Under the pieces are notes generated by a model, which saw only the letters and a program-made list of their open reading frames with translations, searched no databases and was not told the origin of the DNA. A stretch of 64,000 bases of DNA, from positions 34,785 through 98,784 of the forward strand of contig CAZRBY010000005.1 of the NCBI GenBank assembly GCA_964598495.1, in the 5' to 3' direction. Origin of the DNA: Cacconaster sp964598495. GTDB taxonomy: Bacteria > Bacteroidota > Bacteroidia > Bacteroidales > UBA932. This document shows positions 1 to 7,480 of the stretch, one piece after another. The position numbers and the translations under genes are program-made. Each line of letters begins with the position of its first letter. Within the stretch, counting starts at the first letter, position 1.

Positions 1-521
1 AATTCAGTATAACTGTACGGAAAGACTTCGAATTCAACATATCGCCCCGATAAAAGCGTGGCTAATTCTCCTGAAAGCAGTTTGGAATTTGAGCCGCTTA
101 TGAAAAGTTCACATGGTTCTGCAAAGTCTTGCGAATGTGAGTTTACAAATCGTTCCCACTCTTCGATATATTGTATTTCGTCAATAAAGATATAGGCCTT
201 TCCGGAAGGCTTTAACACATCTCTATAAGCTTTATATAATTGCTCCAATTCTATGGCACTGCGCAAGGTTGCTAACTCCATATATTCTTTGTTTATGTAA
301 AGAATATTTTTACTATTAACGCCTGCAGACAATAACTTGAATGCAATTTGACGCAATATATAGCTTTTTCCGGCACGTCGCTGTCCAACGAGTACTTTCA
401 CTAACTTGTTGCCAACATACTGTCCAATCTTATCCGTATAAAATGTACGAGGATAACCCAGATCCATATGGTCGTTATCCCAAAAATTGTACTTCCGTAT
501 TGAATTAATTATTTCAATCAT
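1..521 (-). CDS. AAA-family ATPase of the AAA_14/DUF4143 type (partial, cut by window edge)
   Basis: About 173 N-terminal residues are visible; the reading frame stays open through base 1, so the C-terminus lies outside the window. There is a Walker A motif GQRRAGKS near residue 45 and a Walker B motif YIFIDEIQ near residue 110, followed by a sensor-like FISGSNSKLLSGE segment. This layout is typical of the Bacteroidota and archaeal ATPases with an AAA_14 domain followed by DUF4143, which are common, of unknown role and often horizontally mobile. The start is the ATG at 521, about 17 bases below a TATATTTG -7 box. A perfect inverted repeat lies just upstream (550-569), so the gene may be autoregulated. 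The family call is sure; the function is unknown. Confidence 0.8.
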   Translation of the reverse strand, partial: MIEIINSIRKYNFWDNDHMDLGYPRTFYTDKIGQYVGNKLVKVLVGQRRAGKSYILRQIAFKLLSAGVNSKNILYINKEYMELATLRSAIELEQLYKAYRDVLKPSGKAYIFIDEIQYIEEWERFVNSHSQDFAEPCELFISGSNSKLLSGELATLLSGRYVEFEVFPYSYTE

Positions 522-537
522 ACTTGAGAATTTTCCA

Positions 538-545
538 CAAATATA
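538..545 (-). promoter_or_regulatory. -7 promoter box for the ATPase gene
   Basis: The minus strand reads TATATTTG, matching the Bacteroidota -7 consensus TAnnTTTG. The ATG lies 17 bases downstream, so the leader would be about 10-13 nt. Confidence 0.5.
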
Positions 546-549
546 ATTA

Positions 550-569
550 TTTTCAAATACACTTGAAAA
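550..569. promoter_or_regulatory. Perfect inverted repeat, candidate operator
   Basis: TTTTCAA, 6-base spacer, TTGAAAA. It sits directly upstream of the -7 box of the ATPase gene, over the expected -33 region. A degenerate half-site (CTTGAGAATTTT) recurs at 523-534, next to the start codon. The position suggests a repressor site, but no regulator gene is seen next to it. Confidence 0.45.
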
Positions 570-609
570 TTTTTAGCTAATAATTTTGTTCTAACACTTA
601 CATTACATC

Positions 610-659
610 AAATAACACGGCCCTGAAAACACAAAATTTTTCTTGGACTCGTGTTATTT
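610..659. repeat. 10-bp inverted repeat with 30-bp loop
   Basis: AAATAACACG at 610-619 pairs perfectly with CGTGTTATTT at 650-659. It lies between the ATPase gene and the heptamer array that follows the hexosaminidase gene. It could be the hexosaminidase terminator or a structured RNA, but neither side has a T-run after the stem. The rest of the 522-748 gap shows no gene. Confidence 0.4.
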
Positions 660-702
660 AAAGTCTTCCGGACGAAATTCTTATATTCCCCGGCACCACG
701 CA

Positions 703-751
703 TCACCCCGTACCTCGCACCAACTAACTACACACTACCAACTCCCGACTA
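703..751 (-). repeat. Degenerate heptamer array at the hexosaminidase stop codon
   Basis: On the minus strand seven phased 7-mers run from the stop codon: TAGTCGG, GAGTTGG, TAGTGTG, TAGTTAG, TTGGTGC, GAGGTAC, GGGGTGA. The first TAG is the stop codon of the GH20 gene. The array belongs to the same family as those at 57990 and 63932. Confidence 0.65.
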
Positions 752-2392
752 CAGACTGGGAACAATATGCTTAGCGTAATTGTAGCCCAAATGGTCGTAA
801 AGGGCCAGATGGTGCTTCATGCGGCCGAGAAACTCCTCATAATCACGAACCTCGGCAGGACGCCACTGCACTTCACTTAGGGCAGCCATACGTGGCAGAG
901 CCATATATTCTACATGGTCGGTGGTCTTGATATATTCGCACCACACATTGGCCTGAACACCCAGTATATGCCCGCGCAACGAAGGATCCACCTCCTCCGG
1001 GAAAGGATTGAATTCATAAACCTTCTCCACAGGGATAAATCCACCGATAGCCAAAGGCTCATTGTCTCTATCCTCACTTTGGTAATAGTCAAAATAGAAG
1101 TGAGAATAAGGCACCATAATCACATCGTGTCCCATATTTGCAGCGGTAACTCCGCCTGAAATACCTCTCCAGGACATTACAGTAGCATTGGGAGCCAGTC
1201 CGCCCTCGAGAATCTCATCCCACCCGATCATACGGCGGCCATGGTCGTTGATATATTTTTCAATCTCGGATGTGAGCCAACTTTGAAGACGCTGTTCTGC
1301 GGTGTGTCCATCTTTCGCAAAGAGTTTTTCCGCCTTAATGCGGGCCTGACAATCGGGACAAACCTTCCAGTGATCCTTGGGACACTCATCACCTCCGATA
1401 TGGATATATTCCGAGGGAAAAAGTTCCATTATCTCATCCATAACATCCTTTAAAAACTGCACTGTACCATCTTTACCCGGGCACAGCACCTTCTCGGTTA
1501 TACCCCAGCGGGGCCAAACTTCATATTGTTCGCCCGTACAGCCGAGTTCGGGATATGAGGCAAGAGCTGCCAGCATATGGCCGGGGAGGTCGATTTCGGG
1601 AATAATGGTGATATAACGCTCGGCAGCATAGGCTACCACTTCCTTTATATCCTCCTGGGTATAGAATCCTCCGTGAGGCGTCTCATCACTCGACTCGAAA
1701 TCCTTTCCGACCACCGTATGGCTCCTCATTGACCCAATCTCGGTCAGTTTCGGGTATTTTTTGATTTCCACGCGCCATCCCTGGTCATCGGTCAAGTGCC
1801 AGTGGAATGTATTTATATTGTGAAGAGCTATTATGTCGATATATCTCTTAACGAATTCCTTATCGAAGAAGTGGCGTGAAACGTCAAGATGCATTCCTCT
1901 ATAACCAAAGAGAGGAGCGTCATTTATAGAGGCATTAGGAAGCTCTACTGTACCGAACTTTCCGATAGGAAGAGATTTCCTGAGGGTCTGAATGCCGTAA
2001 AAAACACCTGCGGGGCTCTTTGCAACTATTGCAACCCCCTCTTTACCCACTGAGATCATATACCCCTCATCATTCTCCATATATCCCTCTCTATCAATAG
2101 AAATAACAATATTGTTATCATAATTTGAACCATCAGCGGGCTCGTATTTGAGTTTCAGACCGGTATTTTGCTTAATATATTCCGAGAGAAAAGCTGCATT
2201 GCGCTCCATCTGAGGCTCATTTGCATCATAGACAATCATTGTCTTTGAATCAAGCACGAAGGGTTCACCTCCGAGAAGGGTTATGGATTGAGGAAGAGGA
2301 ACTACATCATAGTCCGCCTCTCCCCTTTCGAAATTGCAGGAGACTGCGACAAAAGCGGCAACTGCAAGAAAGAAGAGTTTGAAGTGTTTCAT
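749..2392 (-). CDS. Beta-N-acetylhexosaminidase, GH20 lipoprotein
   Basis: 547 residues. Removes terminal GlcNAc or GalNAc from glycans outside the cytoplasm. The N-terminus has a hydrophobic signal ending in a lipobox-like VAVSC near residue 19, so it is probably an outer-membrane-anchored lipoprotein. A GH20b N-terminal domain (about 30-155) is followed by the catalytic barrel. The barrel holds RGMHLDVSRHFF, HWHLTDDQGWR and the catalytic Asp-Glu pair in HIGGDE near residue 333, the hallmark of substrate-assisted GH20 catalysis. Length is normal. It lies 33 bp downstream of tamL in the same direction and may be co-transcribed. No SusC/SusD pair adjoins it, so a polysaccharide-utilisation role is not shown; host glycan or peptidoglycan fragments are both possible substrates. 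Confidence 0.93.
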   Translation of the reverse strand: MKHFKLFFLAVAAFVAVSCNFERGEADYDVVPLPQSITLLGGEPFVLDSKTMIVYDANEPQMERNAAFLSEYIKQNTGLKLKYEPADGSNYDNNIVISIDREGYMENDEGYMISVGKEGVAIVAKSPAGVFYGIQTLRKSLPIGKFGTVELPNASINDAPLFGYRGMHLDVSRHFFDKEFVKRYIDIIALHNINTFHWHLTDDQGWRVEIKKYPKLTEIGSMRSHTVVGKDFESSDETPHGGFYTQEDIKEVVAYAAERYITIIPEIDLPGHMLAALASYPELGCTGEQYEVWPRWGITEKVLCPGKDGTVQFLKDVMDEIMELFPSEYIHIGGDECPKDHWKVCPDCQARIKAEKLFAKDGHTAEQRLQSWLTSEIEKYINDHGRRMIGWDEILEGGLAPNATVMSWRGISGGVTAANMGHDVIMVPYSHFYFDYYQSEDRDNEPLAIGGFIPVEKVYEFNPFPEEVDPSLRGHILGVQANVWCEYIKTTDHVEYMALPRMAALSEVQWRPAEVRDYEEFLGRMKHHLALYDHLGYNYAKHIVPSL

Positions 2393-2425
2393 GATTTTTC
2401 TATAATTTTTAATTTGTTTTTCAGA

Positions 2426-4609
2426 TTAAAAAGGATATCCGATACCGAAATGAATCGCATAACCGTTTTTGCGGAACCACATATCCGGAGAATGCCATTG
2501 CTGTGTAACAGGATCATATGCCTTTATACCGGCATCCAGACGTACCAGCAACAGGTCGAAATCCAAACGCAAGCCCAATCCCCAGTTGGCCGCAATGCTC
2601 TTTCCGAAATTTTCTGCCGTAAAAATACCGCGTTCATCCCTCGCAACTCCATCAATAGATGCACGCTGCAGATTCCAAACATTTCCGGCATCTATGAAAA
2701 GCCCGCCCTGCAGCTTCCAGAAGAGGGGGAAGCGAAACTCGAGATTGGCCTCAAGGCGCATATCACCCGTTTGGTTGGCTATTGCAAAAGAGGAGCTTAC
2801 AGGTGCAGATCCCGGTCCCACGGAGCGAGACTGCCATCCCCTCATACTGTTGGAGCCTCCAGCGTAGAAAAACTTCTCGAAAGGAAGAACGTTCGAATTA
2901 CCGTAGGCATAACCGACACCGGCGAGGAATCTTCCCGCCAGAGCCAGCCTATTCTGCCTTCCGAATCGCAGGGTCTCAACGAGTGTGATTTCGCTGCGGA
3001 CATACTGTGAATAGGGCACTCCCCAGATCAGGTGGGAGCCCTTCACATCCTTTTTCAGCCCGCCGTTGAAGAGCGAAAGCATATTGCCTGCGAAATCGGT
3101 TTGCAATCTGAGGTAAAAGTATGTATCCTTGGGGTTGGTGGCACTGTTGGTGGTGAAATATAACATTCCGCCTCCGCCGAAGTCGAAGTGATTGCGGTAG
3201 GAATTGATCAGATAGGGGTCTATGAGCTTCGAGTAGAAATCATCATCCATATTGTAGATGCGCACCACGTTGAACTGAAGAGGGTTTATCTGGTAATAAA
3301 GTCTCTTATTGTGATTCCAGTTATAGCCGTACGCTGTGGAGATGATTATGCGTGTGTACTCCGGACGGTTCTGATAGTTGTAGGAGAGATTGACATCAGT
3401 ACGCGGAAGCGTATGCTGGAAAAGGCTTATAGGCAGGAATAGGAACCTCGGGAATGTGATGGAGGAGGATATGGCGAACTCGTTGGAGCGTGTGGGGTCC
3501 TTAAATTTGAACTGGAAGTTGCCTCTGAATCCGAGCGAAAAGTACTCTCCTCCCCCGAAGATGTTCTTGTGATAATAGGAGAGCGAAGGGGTTACTCCGA
3601 ATAGTCCTGAAGAGTTGAACGAACCCTCCAGATTGGCCCTTACCCCTTGAAGTTTTGAGGGAGAAAGCATTATGCGACAGTCCACCGTAGAGGAATCGGT
3701 TTCGCTAAGCTGCACGTTGACACTGCTGAAGAGTCTGATGCTGGCGAAACGTTCATAAGTAGAGTTGATCACCTGTTCGTTGTAGAGCTCGCCGGGCTTT
3801 ACGGTATTCACCTGCCAGAGAAATTTTTCACGCACCTTGAGTCCGGACATCGGGACAATGGAGACCGAACCGATGTGATACTGCTTATGGGGACGTGCAC
3901 TCTCTTCCGATTCGTTGCGGGTATAATTTTCCAGGGCTACGGTCAGGTCGGCTTTATCCTTCTGTCTTACGGTATCGGCATAGAAGAAGAAAAAGTTTTT
4001 GGTAAAACCATAGTAGCCGTTGTTACGGTAGAGGAGTGCAAGACGTTCGGATTCCTCCTCAAGGTCTTTTTCCGAAAGTATGTCGCCCACATTTACAGTA
4101 TAATTGGCTGAATCCGAAACCAGCAATTCACGCATGTTCGCGTCAGGAATTTCATAACTTATGCTATCGATAAGATAGCGTTTCCCAAGGGTTACATCAT
4201 AATTTACTCTGGCTTTCTTCTCCTTTTTAAGCACGGAGTGCGAAATATCCGAACCATAATAGCCCGAGTATTCGAGGTGCGAAAGCATACCTTTTTTACT
4301 CGCATCAATGGAGGTGGAGTCATAGATCACCGGAGCAACTCCGAGTTTCTCTACAAATCTGTCCCATCCCGTGCCGCGACCGGAACTCCAGTTGTAGACA
4401 TAAAGGAAAGGATTCCAGCGGCCTATGAAATAGTCGTTCGGCTTCTGCTTGATATAGGGCAATAGCGAAGAGGCAGGAAAGTCATCATTATTTGTAATCA
4501 CGATTTTATTTTCCACAAGCCTGCATTCATCTTCCTGCAGGATCCTTGTGGTACTGCAGGAAGCGACAACAATTGCCATAATAAATATAAATGCAAATCT
4601 CCTCTTCAT
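2426..4609 (-). CDS. tamL: TamA-like outer-membrane lipoprotein (TamL, Omp85 family)
   Basis: 727 residues. An Omp85-superfamily protein of the Bacteroidota-specific TamL type. TamL is thought to work with TamB in outer-membrane biogenesis. A lipoprotein signal (lipobox VVASCS near residue 18) is followed by POTRA-like repeats (about 30-330, including GKRYLIDSISYEI and the HIGSVSIVP segment). The C-terminal surface-antigen/D15 barrel contains FYAGGSNSMRGWQ and ends in an aromatic-rich IHFGIGYPF strand, as expected for a BAM substrate. tamB is not in the window. The start ATG lies only 8 bases from a TAAATTTG box, so the leader is almost absent. It is divergent from the RNA methyltransferase gene. 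Confidence 0.88.
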   Translation of the reverse strand: MKRRFAFIFIMAIVVASCSTTRILQEDECRLVENKIVITNNDDFPASSLLPYIKQKPNDYFIGRWNPFLYVYNWSSGRGTGWDRFVEKLGVAPVIYDSTSIDASKKGMLSHLEYSGYYGSDISHSVLKKEKKARVNYDVTLGKRYLIDSISYEIPDANMRELLVSDSANYTVNVGDILSEKDLEEESERLALLYRNNGYYGFTKNFFFFYADTVRQKDKADLTVALENYTRNESEESARPHKQYHIGSVSIVPMSGLKVREKFLWQVNTVKPGELYNEQVINSTYERFASIRLFSSVNVQLSETDSSTVDCRIMLSPSKLQGVRANLEGSFNSSGLFGVTPSLSYYHKNIFGGGEYFSLGFRGNFQFKFKDPTRSNEFAISSSITFPRFLFLPISLFQHTLPRTDVNLSYNYQNRPEYTRIIISTAYGYNWNHNKRLYYQINPLQFNVVRIYNMDDDFYSKLIDPYLINSYRNHFDFGGGGMLYFTTNSATNPKDTYFYLRLQTDFAGNMLSLFNGGLKKDVKGSHLIWGVPYSQYVRSEITLVETLRFGRQNRLALAGRFLAGVGYAYGNSNVLPFEKFFYAGGSNSMRGWQSRSVGPGSAPVSSSFAIANQTGDMRLEANLEFRFPLFWKLQGGLFIDAGNVWNLQRASIDGVARDERGIFTAENFGKSIAANWGLGLRLDFDLLLVRLDAGIKAYDPVTQQWHSPDMWFRKNGYAIHFGIGYPF

Positions 4610-4616
4610 TATCCTG

Positions 4617-4624
4617 CAAATTTA
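4617..4624 (-). promoter_or_regulatory. -7 box for tamL
   Basis: TAAATTTG on the minus strand, ending 8 bases before the tamL ATG. The expected transcript would have a leader of only a few bases. Confidence 0.5.
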
Positions 4625-4656
4625 GATAAAATTATTCTTATAATCAGGTTAATTGT

Positions 4657-4664
4657 TACCTTTG
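4657..4664 (+). promoter_or_regulatory. -7 box for the RNA methyltransferase gene, possibly leaderless
   Basis: TACCTTTG ends 3 bases before the ATG at 4668. If the usual 4-7 base spacing to the start site holds, the mRNA begins at or beside the A of the ATG. Confidence 0.5.
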
Positions 4665-4667
4665 GAT

Positions 4668-5390
4668 ATGATTTCCAGGAACGAAATAAAACTCATCCGC
4701 TCACTAGACCGCAAGAAATTTCGGGACGAAGTGGGACTCTTCGTCGTTGAGGGCGAAAAATCCGTGGAGGAAGCGCTCCAATCGGGCTTAGAGGTCATCA
4801 AAGTATTCCGAATCTCCGAAATCGGGGAAGAGGCGATGTCCCGCATCACGTTTCTGAGTTCCCCCTCTCCCGCCCTGGCTCTGGTACGTAAGCCCGTGGC
4901 ACCAGATGCATCACAGATTGGAGAGTTGATTGCTTCCCGGCCCCTCTCACTGGCACTCGACTCACTCCGTGACCCCGGCAACATGGGGACAATCATTCGG
5001 CTCGCCGACTGGTTTGGGATCGGGACTATCTGCGCATCGCACGATACAGTGGATTGTTTCAATCCAAAGGTGGTACAGGCCAGCATGGGTTCCATTTTCC
5101 GCACGAAAATCATCTATTGCGACCTTCTGCAGATCGCTTCAGAGTTTCGCACCGCCGGAATGCCGGTATTCGGCACCTTCCTTGACGGTAAATCCATCTA
5201 TGAGGAGAATCTCACCCCCGGCGGACTGATAGTGATGGGCTCCGAATCCCACGGCATCTCTCCTGCTCTGGAAGAGGTCGTAACACACCGCCTCTCCATT
5301 CCCAACTTCTCTTCCTCGGTTAATGTACCGGATTCTCTCAATGTAGCCATAGCTACCGCCATCATCTGCTCGGAATTCAGGAGAAGGTAG
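4668..5390 (+). CDS. TrmH/SpoU-family RNA 2'-O-methyltransferase
   Basis: 240 residues. SAM-dependent ribose methylation of tRNA or rRNA in the cytoplasm. An N-terminal substrate-binding domain (about 1-75) precedes the SpoU knot domain (about 90-238). The three SpoU motifs are present: LRDPGNMGTIIRLADW (Asn and Arg of motif 1), VMGSESHGIS (motif 2) and the VPDSLNVAIA loop (motif 3). I chose the ATG at 4668 over an in-frame TTG at 4653 because the TTG lies just upstream of, and would pre-empt, the promoter box. The substrate (23S rRNA or tRNA) cannot be told from sequence. Two hairpins follow the gene. Confidence 0.88.
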   Translation: MISRNEIKLIRSLDRKKFRDEVGLFVVEGEKSVEEALQSGLEVIKVFRISEIGEEAMSRITFLSSPSPALALVRKPVAPDASQIGELIASRPLSLALDSLRDPGNMGTIIRLADWFGIGTICASHDTVDCFNPKVVQASMGSIFRTKIIYCDLLQIASEFRTAGMPVFGTFLDGKSIYEENLTPGGLIVMGSESHGISPALEEVVTHRLSIPNFSSSVNVPDSLNVAIATAIICSEFRRR

Positions 5391-5403
5391 AAGGTTGTCT
5401 ATC

Positions 5404-5425
5404 TTTATTTGAAAAATCAAATAAA
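5404..5425. terminator. AT-rich hairpin after the RNA methyltransferase gene
   Basis: TTTATTTGA, AAAA, TCAAATAAA: a perfect 9-bp stem 14 bases after the stop codon. Confidence 0.5.
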
Positions 5426-5447
5426 ATGTCTTTCTTTTGTACACGAA

Positions 5448-5468
5448 ATAGCCGCCGGCTATCTTTTT
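5448..5468 (+). terminator. Intrinsic terminator
   Basis: ATAGCC, GCC, GGCTAT, then CTTTTT: a GC-rich stem followed by a T-run, between the RNA methyltransferase gene and the SLC13 permease gene. Confidence 0.65.
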
Positions 5469-5493
5469 AGTATTCTAATAGCCCTCATTTCTT

Positions 5494-7350
5494 ATGACTG
5501 CAACTATTATTATTCTGATCGTAACTGCTGCTCTGCTTGTTTGGGGTAAAATTCGCTCCGATATCGTGGCACTTTGTTGTTTGTTGGCATTGGTGCTGAC
5601 AAAGGTCCTGACACCGGCTGAGGCTTTGGCGGGATTCTCCAACTCCGTTGTGATTATGATTGCCGCTCTCTTTATCGTGGGAGGCGCGCTGTCGCAAACC
5701 GGGCTTGCCGGCGCAGTAAGTAACCGATTGTTGAAACTTGCAGGAAACAGCAGTTACAAATTGTTTTTGCTGGTTATGTTGGTGACTGCTTTCATCGGTC
5801 TCTTTTTGAGCAATACCGGTACGGTAGCGTTGTTGATGCCGATTGTGGTGAGCATGGCCGTCAAATCCAATACCAGTGCGAGCAGGCTCCTGATGCCGAT
5901 GGCTTATGCGAGCAGTATAGGAGGAATGATGACATTGATCGGTACTCCGCCGACTCTTATCATGCACGATACCTTGATTGGAGCGGGATATGAAGGATTG
6001 CAGTTCTTTACCACTTTGCCCGTAGGAATGATTCTGTTGGTTTTGGGTATTTTACTGCTCTGGCCGTTGTCCAAAATGCTCGACAAAAAAGATAAGAAAG
6101 ATCAGGGTGATGGAAGGACAACCGTCAAATCACCGGAACAACTCGCTTCCGATTATTGTTTGATTGAAAATTTATACAGAATCGTAGTATCGAAAGACTC
6201 CCCCATTGCAGGCAAAAAGCTCTCTGAAATTGATATTTCCAAACGATACTCGGTCATCATCAGTGAGATTCACATCCGCTCTTCTTCCCCGTTGAGCCGC
6301 TCCGTCAGGGCTGTTTTGCCCAAAGCGCAGACTATTTTGACCGAGAATGACGTACTGTATATCATTGGTGAGTACAAAAATGTAGTGAACTTCGTGGAGG
6401 AGAATAATCTTTCATTCCTGGACACTCAAATTGAAAAAGAAATTGAGCGTCCGAAGTTTGGAGGTAAATTCAAGTTCGATGAGATAGGAATGGCTGAGGT
6501 TGTCATTCTTCAAAACAGCCGTCTGCACAACCGATTGGTAAAAGAGTCCCAATTTCGGGAAAATTACAATGTAAACATCTTAAGTATTCAGCGTAAAGAC
6601 CATTACATCATTCAAAATATAAAAGACGTAAAAATTCAGGCCGGAGATATGTTGCTGGTACAAGGAACCTGGGAGGATATCGACCGTCTCAGCCGTCTTG
6701 AAAGAGACGTTGTGGTCATCGGACAGCCTCAGACCGAAGCCTCCAAGATAACCCTCGACCACAAAGCTCCTTACGCAGCCGTTGTTTTGATATTGATGGT
6801 GTTGGCCATGGTTTTCAATTGGTTACCGCCTGTAATCGCCGTGCTGATAGCGGCTGTTCTGATGGTTTTGGGAGGCTGTTTCAGAACGGTCAAAGACGCA
6901 TATCGTACAATCAACTGGGAAAGCGTCATTCTTTTTGCGGGTATGATGCCTTTGGCAACTGCCATGGAGAAAACAGGCACTTCGGCATTGGTAACCAACG
7001 GTATAGTTGATGCAGTGGGTTCTTACGGCCCTTATGCCGTTCTTGCCGGAATTATGGCAGCTTCCTCTCTGCTGACCATGTTTATAAGCAATACCGCTAC
7101 CGCCATTCTATTTGCCCCGATTGGCTTACAGGCGGCCATATCTATGAATGTAAGCCCCTATCCTTTCCTTATCGGCGTGGCGGTCGCAGCAAGTATGTGT
7201 CTTGCCAGTCCTTTCTCAACACCGCCCAACGCAATGGTTATGTCGGCCGGAAAATACAATTTCATGGACTACATCAAAGTAGGCCTCCCCTTGCAGTTGC
7301 TTTTCCTGGTAGTAATGATTATAGTCTTGCCACTTATTTATCCGTTTTAG
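5494..7350 (+). CDS. SLC13/DASS-family permease with central RCK_C (TrkA-C) domains
   Basis: 618 residues. An inner-membrane secondary transporter for an anionic substrate. Two repeats of hydrophobic helices flank a soluble middle (about 205-420) that contains two TrkA-C-like segments (beta-rich blocks around SPIAGKKLSEI and SRLHNRLVKESQF). DASS signature loops are present: SNTGTVALLMP and IGTPPTL in the first half, SNTATAILFAP and STPPNAMVM in the second. Proteins with this architecture are annotated as sulfate, dicarboxylate or arsenite carriers; the sequence alone does not fix the substrate. It stands alone between a terminator and a convergent hairpin. Confidence 0.87.
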   Translation: MTATIIILIVTAALLVWGKIRSDIVALCCLLALVLTKVLTPAEALAGFSNSVVIMIAALFIVGGALSQTGLAGAVSNRLLKLAGNSSYKLFLLVMLVTAFIGLFLSNTGTVALLMPIVVSMAVKSNTSASRLLMPMAYASSIGGMMTLIGTPPTLIMHDTLIGAGYEGLQFFTTLPVGMILLVLGILLLWPLSKMLDKKDKKDQGDGRTTVKSPEQLASDYCLIENLYRIVVSKDSPIAGKKLSEIDISKRYSVIISEIHIRSSSPLSRSVRAVLPKAQTILTENDVLYIIGEYKNVVNFVEENNLSFLDTQIEKEIERPKFGGKFKFDEIGMAEVVILQNSRLHNRLVKESQFRENYNVNILSIQRKDHYIIQNIKDVKIQAGDMLLVQGTWEDIDRLSRLERDVVVIGQPQTEASKITLDHKAPYAAVVLILMVLAMVFNWLPPVIAVLIAAVLMVLGGCFRTVKDAYRTINWESVILFAGMMPLATAMEKTGTSALVTNGIVDAVGSYGPYAVLAGIMAASSLLTMFISNTATAILFAPIGLQAAISMNVSPYPFLIGVAVAASMCLASPFSTPPNAMVMSAGKYNFMDYIKVGLPLQLLFLVVMIIVLPLIYPF

Positions 7351-7405
7351 GCTTTAGACATTACGATTAAATTGGGCAGTCACACTTTGGTATGATGCTT
7401 AAAAC

Positions 7406-7442
7406 AAAAATTGGAAACAACTTTCGTTATTTCCAATTTTTT
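7406..7442. terminator. Bidirectional terminator between convergent genes
   Basis: AAAAATTGGAAA (7406-7417) pairs with TTTCCAATTTTT (7430-7441). The stem has A- and T-runs on both sides and lies between the SLC13 gene and the wzc-like gene. Confidence 0.7.
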
Positions 7443-7480
7443 ACTCGCAAGACGTAAGCCGTAACTCGCACCACTTACTA
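7440..7480 (-). repeat. Degenerate heptamer array at the wzc stop codon
   Basis: The minus strand reads TAGTAAG, TGGTGC, GAGTTAC, GGCTTAC, GTCTTGC, GAGTAAA, starting at the TAG stop of the wzc-like gene; one unit has lost a base. GAGTTAC is identical to a unit in the 58.1-kb array. Confidence 0.55.

Noticed and set aside
2288..3010. 240-codon plus-strand frame opposite tamL
   Set aside because: It crosses the tamL/hexosaminidase boundary and has no recognisable features; antisense shadow.
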